Assembly: GCF_042653545.1 (NCBI RefSeq)
Contig: NZ_JBHSIS010000011.1
Location: 1-64,000, forward strand
DNA length: 64,000 nucleotides
From: Actinophytocola glycyrrhizae
GTDB taxonomy: Bacteria; Actinomycetota; Actinomycetes; Mycobacteriales; Pseudonocardiaceae
Direction: 5' to 3'
The translations under genes were made by a program, and so were the position numbers. This document shows, in pieces, positions 15,525 to 24,301 of the stretch. Every line of letters begins with the position of its first letter. The stretch's first letter is position 1. The notes below the pieces were generated by a model. It ran no database searches, was not told where the DNA came from, and saw only the letters and a program-made list of their open reading frames with translations.

Positions 15525-16412
15525 ATGGCGCACAAGCACACCCACGACAACATCGACTGGCCTGCGCGGCTTTCCTCCCTTCGTCGTGCTGACGAGCTTG
15601 ACGCTCCCTTCAGTCGTGGTGTCGCCGACCGGCTCGTCGATCTCCTCGACGCGACCGCCGAACCGGTGGTCGTCGACATCGGGTCCGGTGGTGGTGGCAT
15701 GAGCGCCGCGTTCGCCCAGGCCCTCGCGGCACGTGGCGGTGGCCGGGTCGTGCTCAGCGACGCGGTCGACGAGCTGCTCGACCCCGCCACCGCGCTCGTC
15801 CGGGACGTCGCCGAGGGCACCGCAGTGGAGGTCGAGGCCGTCCAGGCCGATGCCGCCGGTGGGCAACTCGCGGACCGTCTCCCGCCCGCCGACCTCGTGT
15901 GGGCATCACGCGTGGTCCACCACCTCCCCGACCAGCAGGCGGCCGTCGACGAGCTGGCGCGGGTGCTCGCGCCCGGCGGCTGGCTGGCGCTGTCCGAGGG
16001 CGGCCTCGCGACCCGGTGCCTGCCGTGGGACCTCGGTGTCGGCGAGCCGGGGCTCGGCGACCGGCTGACCGCGGCACGTGGCGACTGGTTCGTCCGCATG
16101 CGTGCCGAGATACCCGGTGTCCGGTCGCTGCCCGTCGGCTGGAACAAGGCGCTCGAGGCGGCCGGACTGACCGGCGTGTTCTCGTTCAGCTACCTGATCG
16201 ACCACCCGGCGCCCGCTTCCGAAGCGGTCCGGCTGTCCGTCGTGGACTGGATCGCGTGGATGTCCGACGTGGGGGAGGACCAGCTGTCCGACACCGACCG
16301 GCAGACCGTCGCCCGTCTGCTCGACCCGGGCGACGAGGCGTACGCGGGCGCACGGGACGACGTGTTCGTCCTCGGTGCCTCGACCGTCTACCTCGGACGG
16401 AAACCGTTCTGA
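15525..16412 (+). CDS. class I SAM-dependent methyltransferase
   Basis: A 295-aa Rossmann-type methyltransferase. Motif I is VVVDIGSGGGGMSAAFA (about residues 47-63), and a motif-IV-like LVWASRVVHHLPDQQAA follows, as in the Methyltransf_11/25 groups. The substrate is unknown. TAGCGT at 15512-15517 ends 7 nt before the ATG at 15525, which I take as a leaderless start; a GTG two codons upstream is possible. The gene is 24 nt downstream of the DUF742 gene and just before a small zinc-ribbon gene, with no pathway clue. Confidence 0.83.
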   Translation: MAHKHTHDNIDWPARLSSLRRADELDAPFSRGVADRLVDLLDATAEPVVVDIGSGGGGMSAAFAQALAARGGGRVVLSDAVDELLDPATALVRDVAEGTAVEVEAVQADAAGGQLADRLPPADLVWASRVVHHLPDQQAAVDELARVLAPGGWLALSEGGLATRCLPWDLGVGEPGLGDRLTAARGDWFVRMRAEIPGVRSLPVGWNKALEAAGLTGVFSFSYLIDHPAPASEAVRLSVVDWIAWMSDVGEDQLSDTDRQTVARLLDPGDEAYAGARDDVFVLGASTVYLGRKPF

Positions 16413-16428
16413 CGTAGGCTTTCGCGCC

Positions 16429-16620
16429 ATGGTCGACGATCCCGAACCGGCCGCCGCGCACTGCACGCGCTGCGGCCGGTCCCGTGCCGAGGCACCACCT
16501 GCGGACGCGCTCGCCTGGGTCATGACCCACGACGAGCGAGGTCGCAGCTGGTTGTGCCCGGCTTGCGCACGCGCCCATGTGCGGGACATCGAGGGGAAAC
16601 TGCCCGACGAGTACTGGTGA
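16429..16620 (+). CDS. small zinc-ribbon protein
   Basis: A 63-aa protein with CTRCG near residue 12 and CPACA near residue 44, which together form a four-cysteine zinc ribbon. TAGGCT at 16415-16420 ends 8 nt before the ATG, so a leaderless mRNA is likely. Small ribbons of this type are common and uncharacterised in Pseudonocardiaceae. The open frame extends 18 codons upstream, but that part overlaps the promoter element. Confidence 0.68.
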   Translation: MVDDPEPAAAHCTRCGRSRAEAPPADALAWVMTHDERGRSWLCPACARAHVRDIEGKLPDEYW

Positions 16621-16732
16621 GTCCTGGCGACGTCCCAGAGTCGTCTGCCCGGCCAACCTCGGACGGTGCGTGGACAGGCGAGAATCCTGTGCTGGTTCAT
16701 GGTCTGAGCTCCTGAGTTCGTGATCCGGTGGG

Positions 16733-17614
16733 TCAGCCCGCGCGGCGGTGACCGTTCGCCGCCGCTGCCGCGAACGCCGCGACCAGTTCGTCCATCACCG
16801 CGGTCGGCGCGGTGGACAGGCGGTGCTGGTCCGTGCGGAAGAGCGTGCGGCCCGCCGCCAACCAGGCACGCGGGTCGTGGTGGCGTGTGCGCGGGCCGAC
16901 GTCCAACGCCAGCCCCACCTCCGGCCACCAGGCGTCCGGGACACCGAGCAGCATGCCCACGTCGTCGTGGACCGGCACGTGCCACTGCGGTGCGGGCAAC
17001 GCCGTCCCGCGCAACAGCCGCCGGGCCAGCGTGACCTCCTCCGGGACCACCTCGTCCGCGCTCGCCAAATCCGGTGTCAGCAACGCCCGGACCGCCGCGG
17101 AGCCGCGTTGGCTGCCCGCGTCCAGCTCCGTGCGCAGCTCGCCCACCGTGCACGGACCGATCGTCGAGGTCAGCAACACACGCAGCTGTTCGTGGTCCGC
17201 CGCGCGCCTCGCCGCGTCCAGCACGGCCCTGGCAAGCGGTGCGTACGGCAGACCCGCGTGCGGCGTCGGTCGCGGCGGCCGGGTCGTGCGCTCCACCGTC
17301 AGGTAGGCGCGGCTCGCCAGCCGACGCGTGGCAGGAGCGAGCACCAGCACGTCCGGCAACAGGGGGACGTCGATGCCGTGTGCACGCATCGCGTCGACAC
17401 CCGACACCACCGAATCCGGGCCCGCGTAGGCGATCGCGGCTCGTAACCGTTGCCGCCTCGTCGGGCGGGCGGCGCTCATCAGCACCACGCCCGGCAGTAC
17501 GCGCTGCCACGGACCGGAGGGTCGGCAGCGGGTCGTGATCGCGTGGTTCGTCACGCCGTGCGCGCGGAGTTCGGTGATCGTCGCGACGTTGTCGGGGGCG
17601 GAGATGTGGTGCAT
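16733..17614 (-). CDS. AbiEi antitoxin-like winged-helix protein
   Basis: A 293-aa protein. Its N-terminus (NVATITELRAHGVTNHAI to GPWQRVLPGVVLM, residues 8-45) resembles the winged helix of type IV AbiEi antitoxins, and the rest resembles the DUF559-like region of stand-alone actinobacterial members. The C-terminal part (PDAWWPEVGLALDVG) is a beta-rich fragment of that fold. No nucleotidyltransferase toxin (AbiEii) is adjacent, so it is an orphan, and calling it an antitoxin would be unsafe. The start is uncertain: ATG at 17614 is preferred, ATG at 17677 is open. It is the last gene of the minus-strand run after the ABC1 kinase. Confidence 0.6.
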   Translation of the reverse strand: MHHISAPDNVATITELRAHGVTNHAITTRCRPSGPWQRVLPGVVLMSAARPTRRQRLRAAIAYAGPDSVVSGVDAMRAHGIDVPLLPDVLVLAPATRRLASRAYLTVERTTRPPRPTPHAGLPYAPLARAVLDAARRAADHEQLRVLLTSTIGPCTVGELRTELDAGSQRGSAAVRALLTPDLASADEVVPEEVTLARRLLRGTALPAPQWHVPVHDDVGMLLGVPDAWWPEVGLALDVGPRTRHHDPRAWLAAGRTLFRTDQHRLSTAPTAVMDELVAAFAAAAANGHRRAG

Positions 17615-17715
17615 GCCTGGGTGTTCGGCGTGCGGGGCGGCGAGCTGAATGGGTGGGGACGAAGTTGGGGACAACATGTCCGAGCGAATGGGACTTTCGT
17701 TCGCCCGGACCGGCC

Positions 17716-19032
17716 TCAGTCCGCGAAACCCGGCTGCCAGCGGACGATCAGCTCCCGCACCGGCAGCTGGGCGTCCAACTGGCACAGGATGCCCGTCGAA
17801 CCGCCGAGCACCCGGTGCAGCAACAAGTACTGCGGAGGCAGGTTCAGGGTCCTGCCCGTGCGGAAGTCCTGCCCGCGCATGTTGCTCACCCGCATGGCCT
17901 GCTGCTGCATCCACTGCCTGGTGAAGTGGAAGGTCTCGGCCTTCAACGGCTCGACGAACGGCGCCAGGTACGCGTAGACGTGCTCGGCCTCCGGCTGCTG
18001 CCGCACGTCCGCGCGGATGAACTGCTCCTCCCGCAACAGGTCCAGCAGCTCATCCGACCTGCCCTCCAGCGCGAGCCGCATCATCCGGCCGTGCGCGGGC
18101 GGCAGACCGTCCGGCAGGTGCGCGACCGCGCCGAAGTCGATCACGCACAGGCGGTCGTCCTCGGTCAGCATGAAGTTGCCCGGATGCGGATCCGAGTGCA
18201 GCCGCCCCGCCCGCGCAGGGGACGAGTAGTGGAACTCGGCCAGCCGACGACCGGCAAGGTCACGCTCCTCGCGCGACCCGTCGCGGATGACCGACGACAG
18301 CGGCCTGCCCTCGACCCACTCGCTGACCAGCACCTTGGGGGCGCTGGCCACCACTCTCGGTACCAGGACGTGTTCGTCACCGGCGAACGCCTTCGCGAAC
18401 GCCCGCTGGTTGTCGGCCTCCGACCGGTAGTCGAGCTCCTCGCTCATCCGGTCCGACAGCTCCTGGAGCAGCGGCTTGACCTCGGTGCCCGGCACCACCG
18501 CCTGGAACAGCTTGCTGAACCGCTGCAGCTGCCGCAGGTCCGACATCAACGCCTGGTCAGCGCCCGGGTACTGGACCTTCACCGCCACCGCGCGGCCGTC
18601 GTGCCACACCGCGCGGTGCACCTGACCGATGCTCGCGGCCGCCGCCGGCTTGTCGTCGAACGACGCGAACCGCTCCTCCCACCGGCGGCCCAGCTGCTCG
18701 GCGAGCACGCGCCGGGTCGTCTGGCTGCTCATCGGCGGCGCCGCCGACTGCAGCTTCGTCAACGCCTCCCGGTACGGCTCGGCCATGTCGTTGGGCACCG
18801 CCGCCTCGAACACCGACAGTGCCTGCCCGAACTTCATCGCGCCGCCCTTGAGGGTGCCGAGCACGGCGAACAGCTGCTCCGCCGTCTTCGCGGACAGCTC
18901 GGCACTCACCTGCTCGGCGTTCTGCCCGGCCAGGCGCCTCCCCCAGCCACCGACCGCTCGGCCGGCGACTCCGAGCGGGATGCTGGCGAGCCGCGCAGTT
19001 CGTGCCGCGGTCTTACGAGGCATCTCCGTCAC
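17716..19032 (-). CDS. ABC1/UbiB (ADCK-like) atypical kinase
   Basis: A 438-aa atypical kinase of the ABC1/UbiB family. The KxGQ signature is in GAMKFGQALS, the Ala-rich nucleotide loop is AAAASIGQVHRA, the invariant Lys is in VAVKVQYPG, and the catalytic and metal segments are DPHPGNF and VIDFG. The homologous mycobacterial gene Rv3197 lies next to whiB7 and is reported to affect macrolide resistance; the same neighbourhood here supports orthology. The ThiF-like gene upstream overlaps its start by 20 nt, so the two are coupled. The protein substrate or lipid partner is unknown. An ATG three codons downstream is an alternative start. Confidence 0.9.
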   Translation of the reverse strand: MTEMPRKTAARTARLASIPLGVAGRAVGGWGRRLAGQNAEQVSAELSAKTAEQLFAVLGTLKGGAMKFGQALSVFEAAVPNDMAEPYREALTKLQSAAPPMSSQTTRRVLAEQLGRRWEERFASFDDKPAAAASIGQVHRAVWHDGRAVAVKVQYPGADQALMSDLRQLQRFSKLFQAVVPGTEVKPLLQELSDRMSEELDYRSEADNQRAFAKAFAGDEHVLVPRVVASAPKVLVSEWVEGRPLSSVIRDGSREERDLAGRRLAEFHYSSPARAGRLHSDPHPGNFMLTEDDRLCVIDFGAVAHLPDGLPPAHGRMMRLALEGRSDELLDLLREEQFIRADVRQQPEAEHVYAYLAPFVEPLKAETFHFTRQWMQQQAMRVSNMRGQDFRTGRTLNLPPQYLLLHRVLGGSTGILCQLDAQLPVRELIVRWQPGFAD

Positions 19033-20131
19033 GATCCGATTGTCTCAACTCCGCGCCGGTATGCGCAGCAACTTCGGTGCGGTATGCCTGTTCGTCGAGC
19101 TGGTGCCGAGCGGCGCCACAGGGGCACCGCGGGTGCGCCGACCAGGCACGATGCCGCACGGTTGCCATGCGTGGCTCCAGTGCGACACTTGTCTCACACG
19201 TCGTGGGCCGTTCCCCGGCGCCCCGCAGCCACCCGGCGGCCTCCAGCACCTGCGCCACCGCGAACGCGGCCGTCGCCTGGGTGTTGGTCAGGTCCGTGAG
19301 CTGCGTCTGCCCGGCCAGCTGGACGGCGATCTGCGGCCAGCACGCGTCGCGGTCGCTGCGGTGCAGGTCAGCGCACCGCAGGCAGCTCGTCAGGCCCGGC
19401 ACCACCAGCGGGCCGACGATGCCGATCGTGTCCCGCACCCGCACCAGCAGGTGCGGGATCGCCGCGCGCATCACCATGTCCACCAGTTCCGGTCTCGGCA
19501 CCAGCGCATCGGTGAGAACGACCAGGTCAGGCGCTCTTGTCACGTCGAACTGGGCGGCACGCACGGTCGGCTCCGCCCTGCGCAGCGCCCGCCGGGCCGC
19601 CACCAGCCGCGGCGTCCCGACATCCTCCTCCCGGTAGCCGGTGCCGACGTCCTCCGGGCGGACCACGCCCGTCGCCGCCACGTGTACCCAGCCGACACCC
19701 GCCGCCGCGAGCAGACAACCGGTGGCGACCGCCAGCCTGCTCTCGCCCTGCACGGCGACCGCCAGGTCGGCTCGCCCGATCGGGTGGTCGTGCGGTGGCA
19801 GACCCGTCATCAGGGCGTGCACCTGGGCCGCCGACCGCTCACCCGCCAGCCGCGCGGGCGCCGGGGTCGCGTCCTCGACGAGACCGTGGTCGCGAAGGCT
19901 GTCGAGCAGGTTCGCCAGCGTCTTCCGCTCGGTTGCGTCGAGGCCGTCGGCCAGCTCGTCGGTGGTGCGGTCACCGGTGAACCTTCCCGCGGCCGCCACC
20001 ACCCGGTCGGGCAGGCCGTCGACCACGACCGCATGCCGGGGATCGAGGCCTATCTGCAGCTCACCGCCCCTGCGCCGCAGGACGGGAAGGCCCGCGACGA
20101 CGCGTGGCCGGACCGGTGGTCGTTTCGTCAT
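19013..20131 (-). CDS. ThiF/cyclodehydratase-like zinc protein
   Basis: A 372-aa protein related to the ThiF/E1-like or leader-binding part of TOMM cyclodehydratases. A Rossmann-like region follows residue 120 (RLAVATGCLLAAAGVGWVHVA). Two cysteine pairs, CLRCADLH and CPCG, make a structural zinc site. The ATP-binding GxGxxG is degenerate, so it may bind a peptide or partner rather than adenylate. No precursor peptide or YcaO is nearby. It is the first gene of an operon with the ABC1 kinase (20-nt overlap), the arrangement seen near Rv3196-Rv3197, where its role is unknown. Confidence 0.72.
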   Translation of the reverse strand: MTKRPPVRPRVVAGLPVLRRRGGELQIGLDPRHAVVVDGLPDRVVAAAGRFTGDRTTDELADGLDATERKTLANLLDSLRDHGLVEDATPAPARLAGERSAAQVHALMTGLPPHDHPIGRADLAVAVQGESRLAVATGCLLAAAGVGWVHVAATGVVRPEDVGTGYREEDVGTPRLVAARRALRRAEPTVRAAQFDVTRAPDLVVLTDALVPRPELVDMVMRAAIPHLLVRVRDTIGIVGPLVVPGLTSCLRCADLHRSDRDACWPQIAVQLAGQTQLTDLTNTQATAAFAVAQVLEAAGWLRGAGERPTTCETSVALEPRMATVRHRAWSAHPRCPCGAARHQLDEQAYRTEVAAHTGAELRQSDRDGDAS

Positions 20132-20254
20132 GTGGACAGGTTCGCGGACTCCGGGACGGCGACGAAATCGTTATCCACAGGCTTGCCCAGGTGACCGAGG
20201 TCCCGTCCGGGAACGCACTCCGAATTGTCGGTGCGGAGTCGTAACGTGACAGCC

Positions 20255-20785
20255 GTGGCCGAATCCAGAGTCGAGGTGCGGCGCAGCAAACGCCGCACGC
20301 GCACTGTGACCGCGTATCGCGATGGCGACACGCTGGTCGTGTTGATCCCTGCCCGGCTGTCGAAGGCCGAGGAGGCGCACTGGGTCGCCGAGATGCAGCG
20401 CAAGCTGCTCAAGGGCGAGCCTCGGAAGCTCCAGCCGGCGAAACCGTCGGACGAGGCGCTGTTACGTCGTTGTGCCGAACTGTCGGCCAAACACCTGCAC
20501 GGGCGGGCCGCGCCCGCCAGTGTCCGGTGGGTGCCGCCCATGCGGACCAGGTGGGCGTCCTGCACGCCCGCGGACAAGACCATACGGGTGAGTGAGCACC
20601 TGAGGTCCGTGCCCGGATGGGTGCTGGACTACGTGCTCGTACACGAGCTCGCGCATCTGCTGGTGCCCTCGCACAACGCCAGGTTCTGGGAGCTGGTGCG
20701 GGAGTACCCGCGGACCGATCGGGCCATCGGATATCTGGAGGGGTTGTCGGCTGCCGCCGGGCTGGGGATGGTGACCGAGGACTGA
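20255..20785 (+). CDS. YgjP/M48-type zinc metallopeptidase
   Basis: A 176-aa protein of the YgjP (DUF45, WLM-related) group. The zinc site HELAHLLVPSHNARFW (about residues 134-149) has HExxH plus the downstream His of the family. RWVPPMRTRWASCTPADKTI is the upstream conserved block. It is probably a cytoplasmic peptidase; the substrate is unknown. I chose the GTG at 20255 because TAACGT at 20242-20247 ends 7 nt before it; a GTG at 20246 is also in frame. It diverges from the ThiF-like gene. Confidence 0.83.
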   Translation: MAESRVEVRRSKRRTRTVTAYRDGDTLVVLIPARLSKAEEAHWVAEMQRKLLKGEPRKLQPAKPSDEALLRRCAELSAKHLHGRAAPASVRWVPPMRTRWASCTPADKTIRVSEHLRSVPGWVLDYVLVHELAHLLVPSHNARFWELVREYPRTDRAIGYLEGLSAAAGLGMVTED

Positions 20786-20967
20786 TCTGGTCCGTGGCCG
20801 GGCCTGGGGGTCCGGGGGAGGGGTTGGCACGGTCGCCGGTCTGGTGGGGCCGGTCGGCAGTGGTGACCCGTACTGGTGCGGCGGTGGGCCGCGCATGAGC
20901 TGGGCTTGGCGGGCGGCTTCCGGAGTGGTGGGCTTCGGAAGCCACCTCGCCATGGGGTGTGAAAGCA

Positions 20968-21010
20968 CTGAAGGGTCCTTCGGGACATGTCGTCTCGAAG
21001 GACCCTTCAG
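20968..21010. terminator. bidirectional hairpin between convergent genes
   Basis: A perfect 15-bp inverted repeat (20968-20982 with 20996-21010) around a 13-nt loop lies between the convergent metallopeptidase and DUF2342 genes. It most likely stops both transcripts. The 182 nt before it hold no gene that I can support. Confidence 0.7.
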
Positions 21011-21033
21011 GCGGATGCTCGGCCTCGGTGGTC

Positions 21034-22362
21034 TCAGGCCTGCTCGTCGGTGCCCTTGTCCGGGTTCTCCCGGTCACGCTCGGCCTGCTCCTCGCGTTCG
21101 AGCGCGGCGATCGGGTCGTCGTCCAGGGCAGGCTTGCGGCCGACGCGCTCGGCGAAGTCCATCGGCTCGTCCAGGTCCTCCGCGGTGGGGACCAGGTCGG
21201 GGTGGGCCCAGATGCCGTCGCGGGCCTCGATGCCCTGCTGGTCACCGACCATGCGCCACAGAGCTGCGGCCGCGCGGAGACGCCTCGGGCGGAGTTCCAG
21301 GCCGACCAGGGTCGCGAACGTCTGCTCGGCGGGGCCACCGCTCGCGCGCCTGCGGCGCAGGGTCTCGCGGAGGGCGTCCGCACCGGGGAGACGGTCGGTC
21401 ACCGCGTCGCCGACGACCACGTCCACCCAGCCCTCCACCAGGGCCAGCAGCGTTTCCAGCCTGGTCAGGGCCGCCTTCTGCTCCGGGGTGGTCTGGGGCT
21501 CCAGCATGCCCGACTGCATGGCCTCCTCGATCGACGCCGGGTTCGCCGGGTCGATCTGGGTGGCCAGCTGTTCGAGTGCCGCGGTGTCGACGCGGATGCC
21601 GCTCGCGAACTCCTCCACCGTCGCCAGCAGCCGCTGCCGCAGCCACGGGACGTGCGCGAACAGCCGCTGGTGCGCCGCCTCCCGCGCGGCGAGGAACACC
21701 ATCACCTCGCTGTTCGGGCGCTCGAGACCGGCCGTGAACTCCTCGATGTTCTGGGGCAGCAGCGCCACCGTCGCGGGCGGGCCGAGCGGCAGGCCGATGT
21801 CCGTGGACGTCAGGACCTCCGAGGCCAGCTGGGCCAGCGCGTTGCCAAGCTGCGAACCGAACGCCATGCCGCCCATCTGGCTGACCATCGACAGCAGCGG
21901 CCCCGCCGCCTGCTTCGCCTCCGCGGGCAGCGCCTCCACCCACGCGCCCGACACCCTGCGGGCGACCGGATCGCACAGGCGCTGCCACGTCGGCAGCGTG
22001 TTCTCCACCCAGTCCCTCGGTGTCCACGCCTTCACGGCCGTGGCGCCCGCCGGGAGGATCGTCACCGGGTCGAGCCACATCTCCGCGAGGTGCACCGCGT
22101 CGGTCACCGCGCCCTGGAACTCCGTCGACGTCCGGAACCCGGTGTCGCCCGAGGTCAGGCGCTGCATCGCGATCTGTTTCGCCAGGTCGTAGTTCACCGG
22201 CCCGGCCGAGGTGCCGGCCTGGCTGAGCATCTGCCCGAGCTGGCTGAGCATCTGGCCGAGCTGGTTGAACGCCTCAGCGGGGTTCTCGCCCTGCCCTGAG
22301 GGCTCCTTCTTGCCACGGTCGTCCGGGTCCGGCGGTCCGAAGCCAAAGGGAAACTCGGTCAT
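21034..22362 (-). CDS. DUF2342 zinc-dependent metalloprotease-like protein
   Basis: A 442-aa member of the actinobacterial DUF2342 family (Rv3195-like), annotated as zinc-dependent metalloproteases from their fold. The motif AAREAAHQRLF (about residue 236) is the family's atypical site, with Glu and the second His but no first His of HExxH. The N-terminus has two repeats of QLGQMLSQ. The last 50 residues are charged and disordered. ATG at 22362 is chosen because TACCGT (minus strand, 22374-22369) ends 6 nt before it. It diverges from the PDZ protease gene, as in mycobacteria. Confidence 0.85.
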   Translation of the reverse strand: MTEFPFGFGPPDPDDRGKKEPSGQGENPAEAFNQLGQMLSQLGQMLSQAGTSAGPVNYDLAKQIAMQRLTSGDTGFRTSTEFQGAVTDAVHLAEMWLDPVTILPAGATAVKAWTPRDWVENTLPTWQRLCDPVARRVSGAWVEALPAEAKQAAGPLLSMVSQMGGMAFGSQLGNALAQLASEVLTSTDIGLPLGPPATVALLPQNIEEFTAGLERPNSEVMVFLAAREAAHQRLFAHVPWLRQRLLATVEEFASGIRVDTAALEQLATQIDPANPASIEEAMQSGMLEPQTTPEQKAALTRLETLLALVEGWVDVVVGDAVTDRLPGADALRETLRRRRASGGPAEQTFATLVGLELRPRRLRAAAALWRMVGDQQGIEARDGIWAHPDLVPTAEDLDEPMDFAERVGRKPALDDDPIAALEREEQAERDRENPDKGTDEQA

Positions 22363-22442
22363 GTGTCCACGGTACGCGGGCACGCCACGCCAGTAACGCG
22401 CGGTGATTCGCTCGTCGAGAACACGCCGTACCCTGTCAACCC

Positions 22443-23558
22443 GTGAGTGACTCTCCGCGCCCCCAGACCGAGGCCCCCCGGACAATCGGTTACGAACCGG
22501 GCACCGGCAGTCCCCGCGGGCTGACCCGGCGCGGATGGACCGTCGCGGTCAGCTTCGTCGTGGTTGCGGCACTCGCGCTCGTCGGCGGGTTCGTGAAGGT
22601 CCCGTACGTCTCCATCGGCCCCGGCCCGACCTACGACACGCTCGGCGACGTCAACGGCCAGGAGGTCATCGAGGTCGAGGGCACCAAGACCTACCCGACC
22701 AGCGGGCAGCTGCGGATGACCACCGTGTCGATCAACGACGAGGTCACGCTGTTCGACGCGCTGGGCAGGTGGGTCAGCGGCCGCTACGCGCTCGCGCCGC
22801 GCGACGAGTACTTCGGGCCCGGCCAGACCCAGGAGGACCTCGAACGCGAGAACAAGGTCATGTTCCAGGACTCCCAGAGCGCCGCCGAGACCGCGGCGCT
22901 GCGGCTGCTCGACAAACCGGTGAAGGTCATCGCGCAGGAGATCACCCGCGGCGCGCCAGCGGACGAAGTAATCCAGCCGGGTGACCGCCTGTGGGTGGTG
23001 AACGGGAAGGACATCACCGCGCAGGAGGACGTGCGCGAGGCGCTGCGGGGCACCAAGCCGGGCCAGACGGTATCGGTGACCTTCCAGCACGAGGACGAGC
23101 CCAAGAAGACCGTCGACATCGAACTCGGCAAGGCCAGCGACTTCGGCAGCGACGAACGGCCAGAAGGCTTCCTCGGTCTCGCGCCCGCCGACCGCGCGGA
23201 CGTCGACTTCGAGACCACCATCCACCTCGAGGACGTCGGCGGCCCCTCCGCCGGGCTGATCTTCGCGCTGGCGATCGTCGACACCCTCACGCCCGGCGAG
23301 ATGGAGGGCGACCGCACCGTCGCGGGCACCGGCGCGATCGACGTGAAGGGCAACGTCCAGCCGATCGGCGGCATCCCGTTCAAGCTGATCGCGGCCAAGG
23401 AAGACGGGGCGACCACGTTCCTGGTGCCCGCCGACAACTGCGCCGAGGCCAGGTCCAACGCGCCGGAAGGCATGGAGCTCGTGAAGGTGGAGACCCTCGA
23501 AGGCGCGGTCGAGGCGCTGGAGGACCTGGACGCCGGACGCACCCCGCCCCGCTGCTAG
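22443..23558 (+). CDS. PDZ domain-containing S16 (Lon-like) membrane protease
   Basis: A 371-aa protein anchored by one membrane helix (about residues 32-52), with an outside PDZ domain (residues about 150-225) and a C-terminal Lon-type S16 peptidase domain. The catalytic dyad is Ser269 in GGPSAGLIFAL and Lys314 in GGIPFKLIAAK, so it should be active. Homologous to Rv3194c. Substrates are unknown; a quality-control role at the cell surface is plausible. TACCCT at 22429-22434 lies 8 nt before the GTG, a likely leaderless start. Confidence 0.9.
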   Translation: MSDSPRPQTEAPRTIGYEPGTGSPRGLTRRGWTVAVSFVVVAALALVGGFVKVPYVSIGPGPTYDTLGDVNGQEVIEVEGTKTYPTSGQLRMTTVSINDEVTLFDALGRWVSGRYALAPRDEYFGPGQTQEDLERENKVMFQDSQSAAETAALRLLDKPVKVIAQEITRGAPADEVIQPGDRLWVVNGKDITAQEDVREALRGTKPGQTVSVTFQHEDEPKKTVDIELGKASDFGSDERPEGFLGLAPADRADVDFETTIHLEDVGGPSAGLIFALAIVDTLTPGEMEGDRTVAGTGAIDVKGNVQPIGGIPFKLIAAKEDGATTFLVPADNCAEARSNAPEGMELVKVETLEGAVEALEDLDAGRTPPRC

Positions 23559-23578
23559 GTCCGGGTGCCGAGCGGACC

Positions 23579-23630
23579 GCCCTGAAAGGCGCGTTCAGGG
23601 CGCTCACCGCCCTGAACGCGCCTTTCAGGG
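23579..23630. repeat. palindromic repeat element, copy 1 (possible terminator)
   Basis: Two 21-nt arms (23580-23600 and 23610-23630) that read CCCTGAAAGGCGCG and its complement form a long hairpin between convergent genes. The first 26 nt (23579-23604) recur exactly at 42283-42308. Hairpins of this composition recur in some Pseudonocardiales genomes and may act as terminators. Confidence 0.75.
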
Positions 23631-23641
23631 CACGAAGCCGG

Positions 23642-24166
23642 TCAGCGGAGGGTGTCCAGCAGGGCGTCGGTCAGGTTGGGGGCCAGCTCCGGGTGCTCGA
23701 CGACCTCGTCCGCGCCTTCGTCGTTCCTCAGGCGCAGCACGCACGCGGCGGTGCCGTCGCGCAGCACGGCCGCCACCAGGCGGGCCTCGCGGCGGCGGGG
23801 GTGTTCCGACGCGATGCGGCGCAGCACGTCCGTGTCGCCGCTGTGCTCGCCGGCGGGCAGGGCGTCCTCCGCCTCCGGGGGCAGCACCACGATCTCCTGT
23901 GCGATGGCGCAGCCCTGGACGACCTCCGGCCACATGATGGCTGCCAGCGCCTCCGCGAGGTCCTCGCTGGGTAGCTGGTCCTGCGCCACCGGGGTGAGGA
24001 ACGCGCCGGCGTCGACCTGGGCGGCCAGGTGGGGCTGGGACTCCACCAGCTCGGACGTCGGGACCAGGGCGAACAGCTGGGGCGGCTGGTCCCACCCCGC
24101 GGTGGACACGAAATCGTCGACCTCTCGGGCCGCTGCGGACAGGTGCTGGGCATGGCTCGCGGACAT
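23642..24166 (-). CDS. PPA1309-like conserved actinobacterial protein
   Basis: A 174-aa acidic soluble protein resembling the PPA1309 family, conserved in actinobacteria beside the UPF0182 and S16 protease genes. Visible blocks are TAGWDQPPQLFALVPTSEL and ALAAIMWPEVVQGCA. No catalytic motif is evident. I chose the ATG at 24166 because GGTGAGG lies 9 nt upstream; ATG at 24175 or GTG at 24181 are possible. Function is unknown. Confidence 0.72.
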   Translation of the reverse strand: MSASHAQHLSAAAREVDDFVSTAGWDQPPQLFALVPTSELVESQPHLAAQVDAGAFLTPVAQDQLPSEDLAEALAAIMWPEVVQGCAIAQEIVVLPPEAEDALPAGEHSGDTDVLRRIASEHPRRREARLVAAVLRDGTAACVLRLRNDEGADEVVEHPELAPNLTDALLDTLR

Positions 24167-24301
24167 ACCTGTCATCCTCACCTACCCTCGCGGTCGACTA
24201 TTTCGACCCCGAACGGGAACCTGGGAGGCCCGGAATAGAGTTGGACATCTAGGACAGCCTCGGCGGTCCTAGCGAACACTGGTCAACACAGGGAGTGCAC
24301 C

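Noticed and set aside
16733..17614. Type IV toxin-antitoxin system
   Set aside because: Only the AbiEi-like half is present, with no nucleotidyltransferase toxin adjacent, and it sits in a conserved housekeeping run.
20171..20179. TTATCCACA in the ThiF-like/YgjP intergenic region
   Set aside because: A single consensus DnaA box with no partner sites; chance is sufficient.
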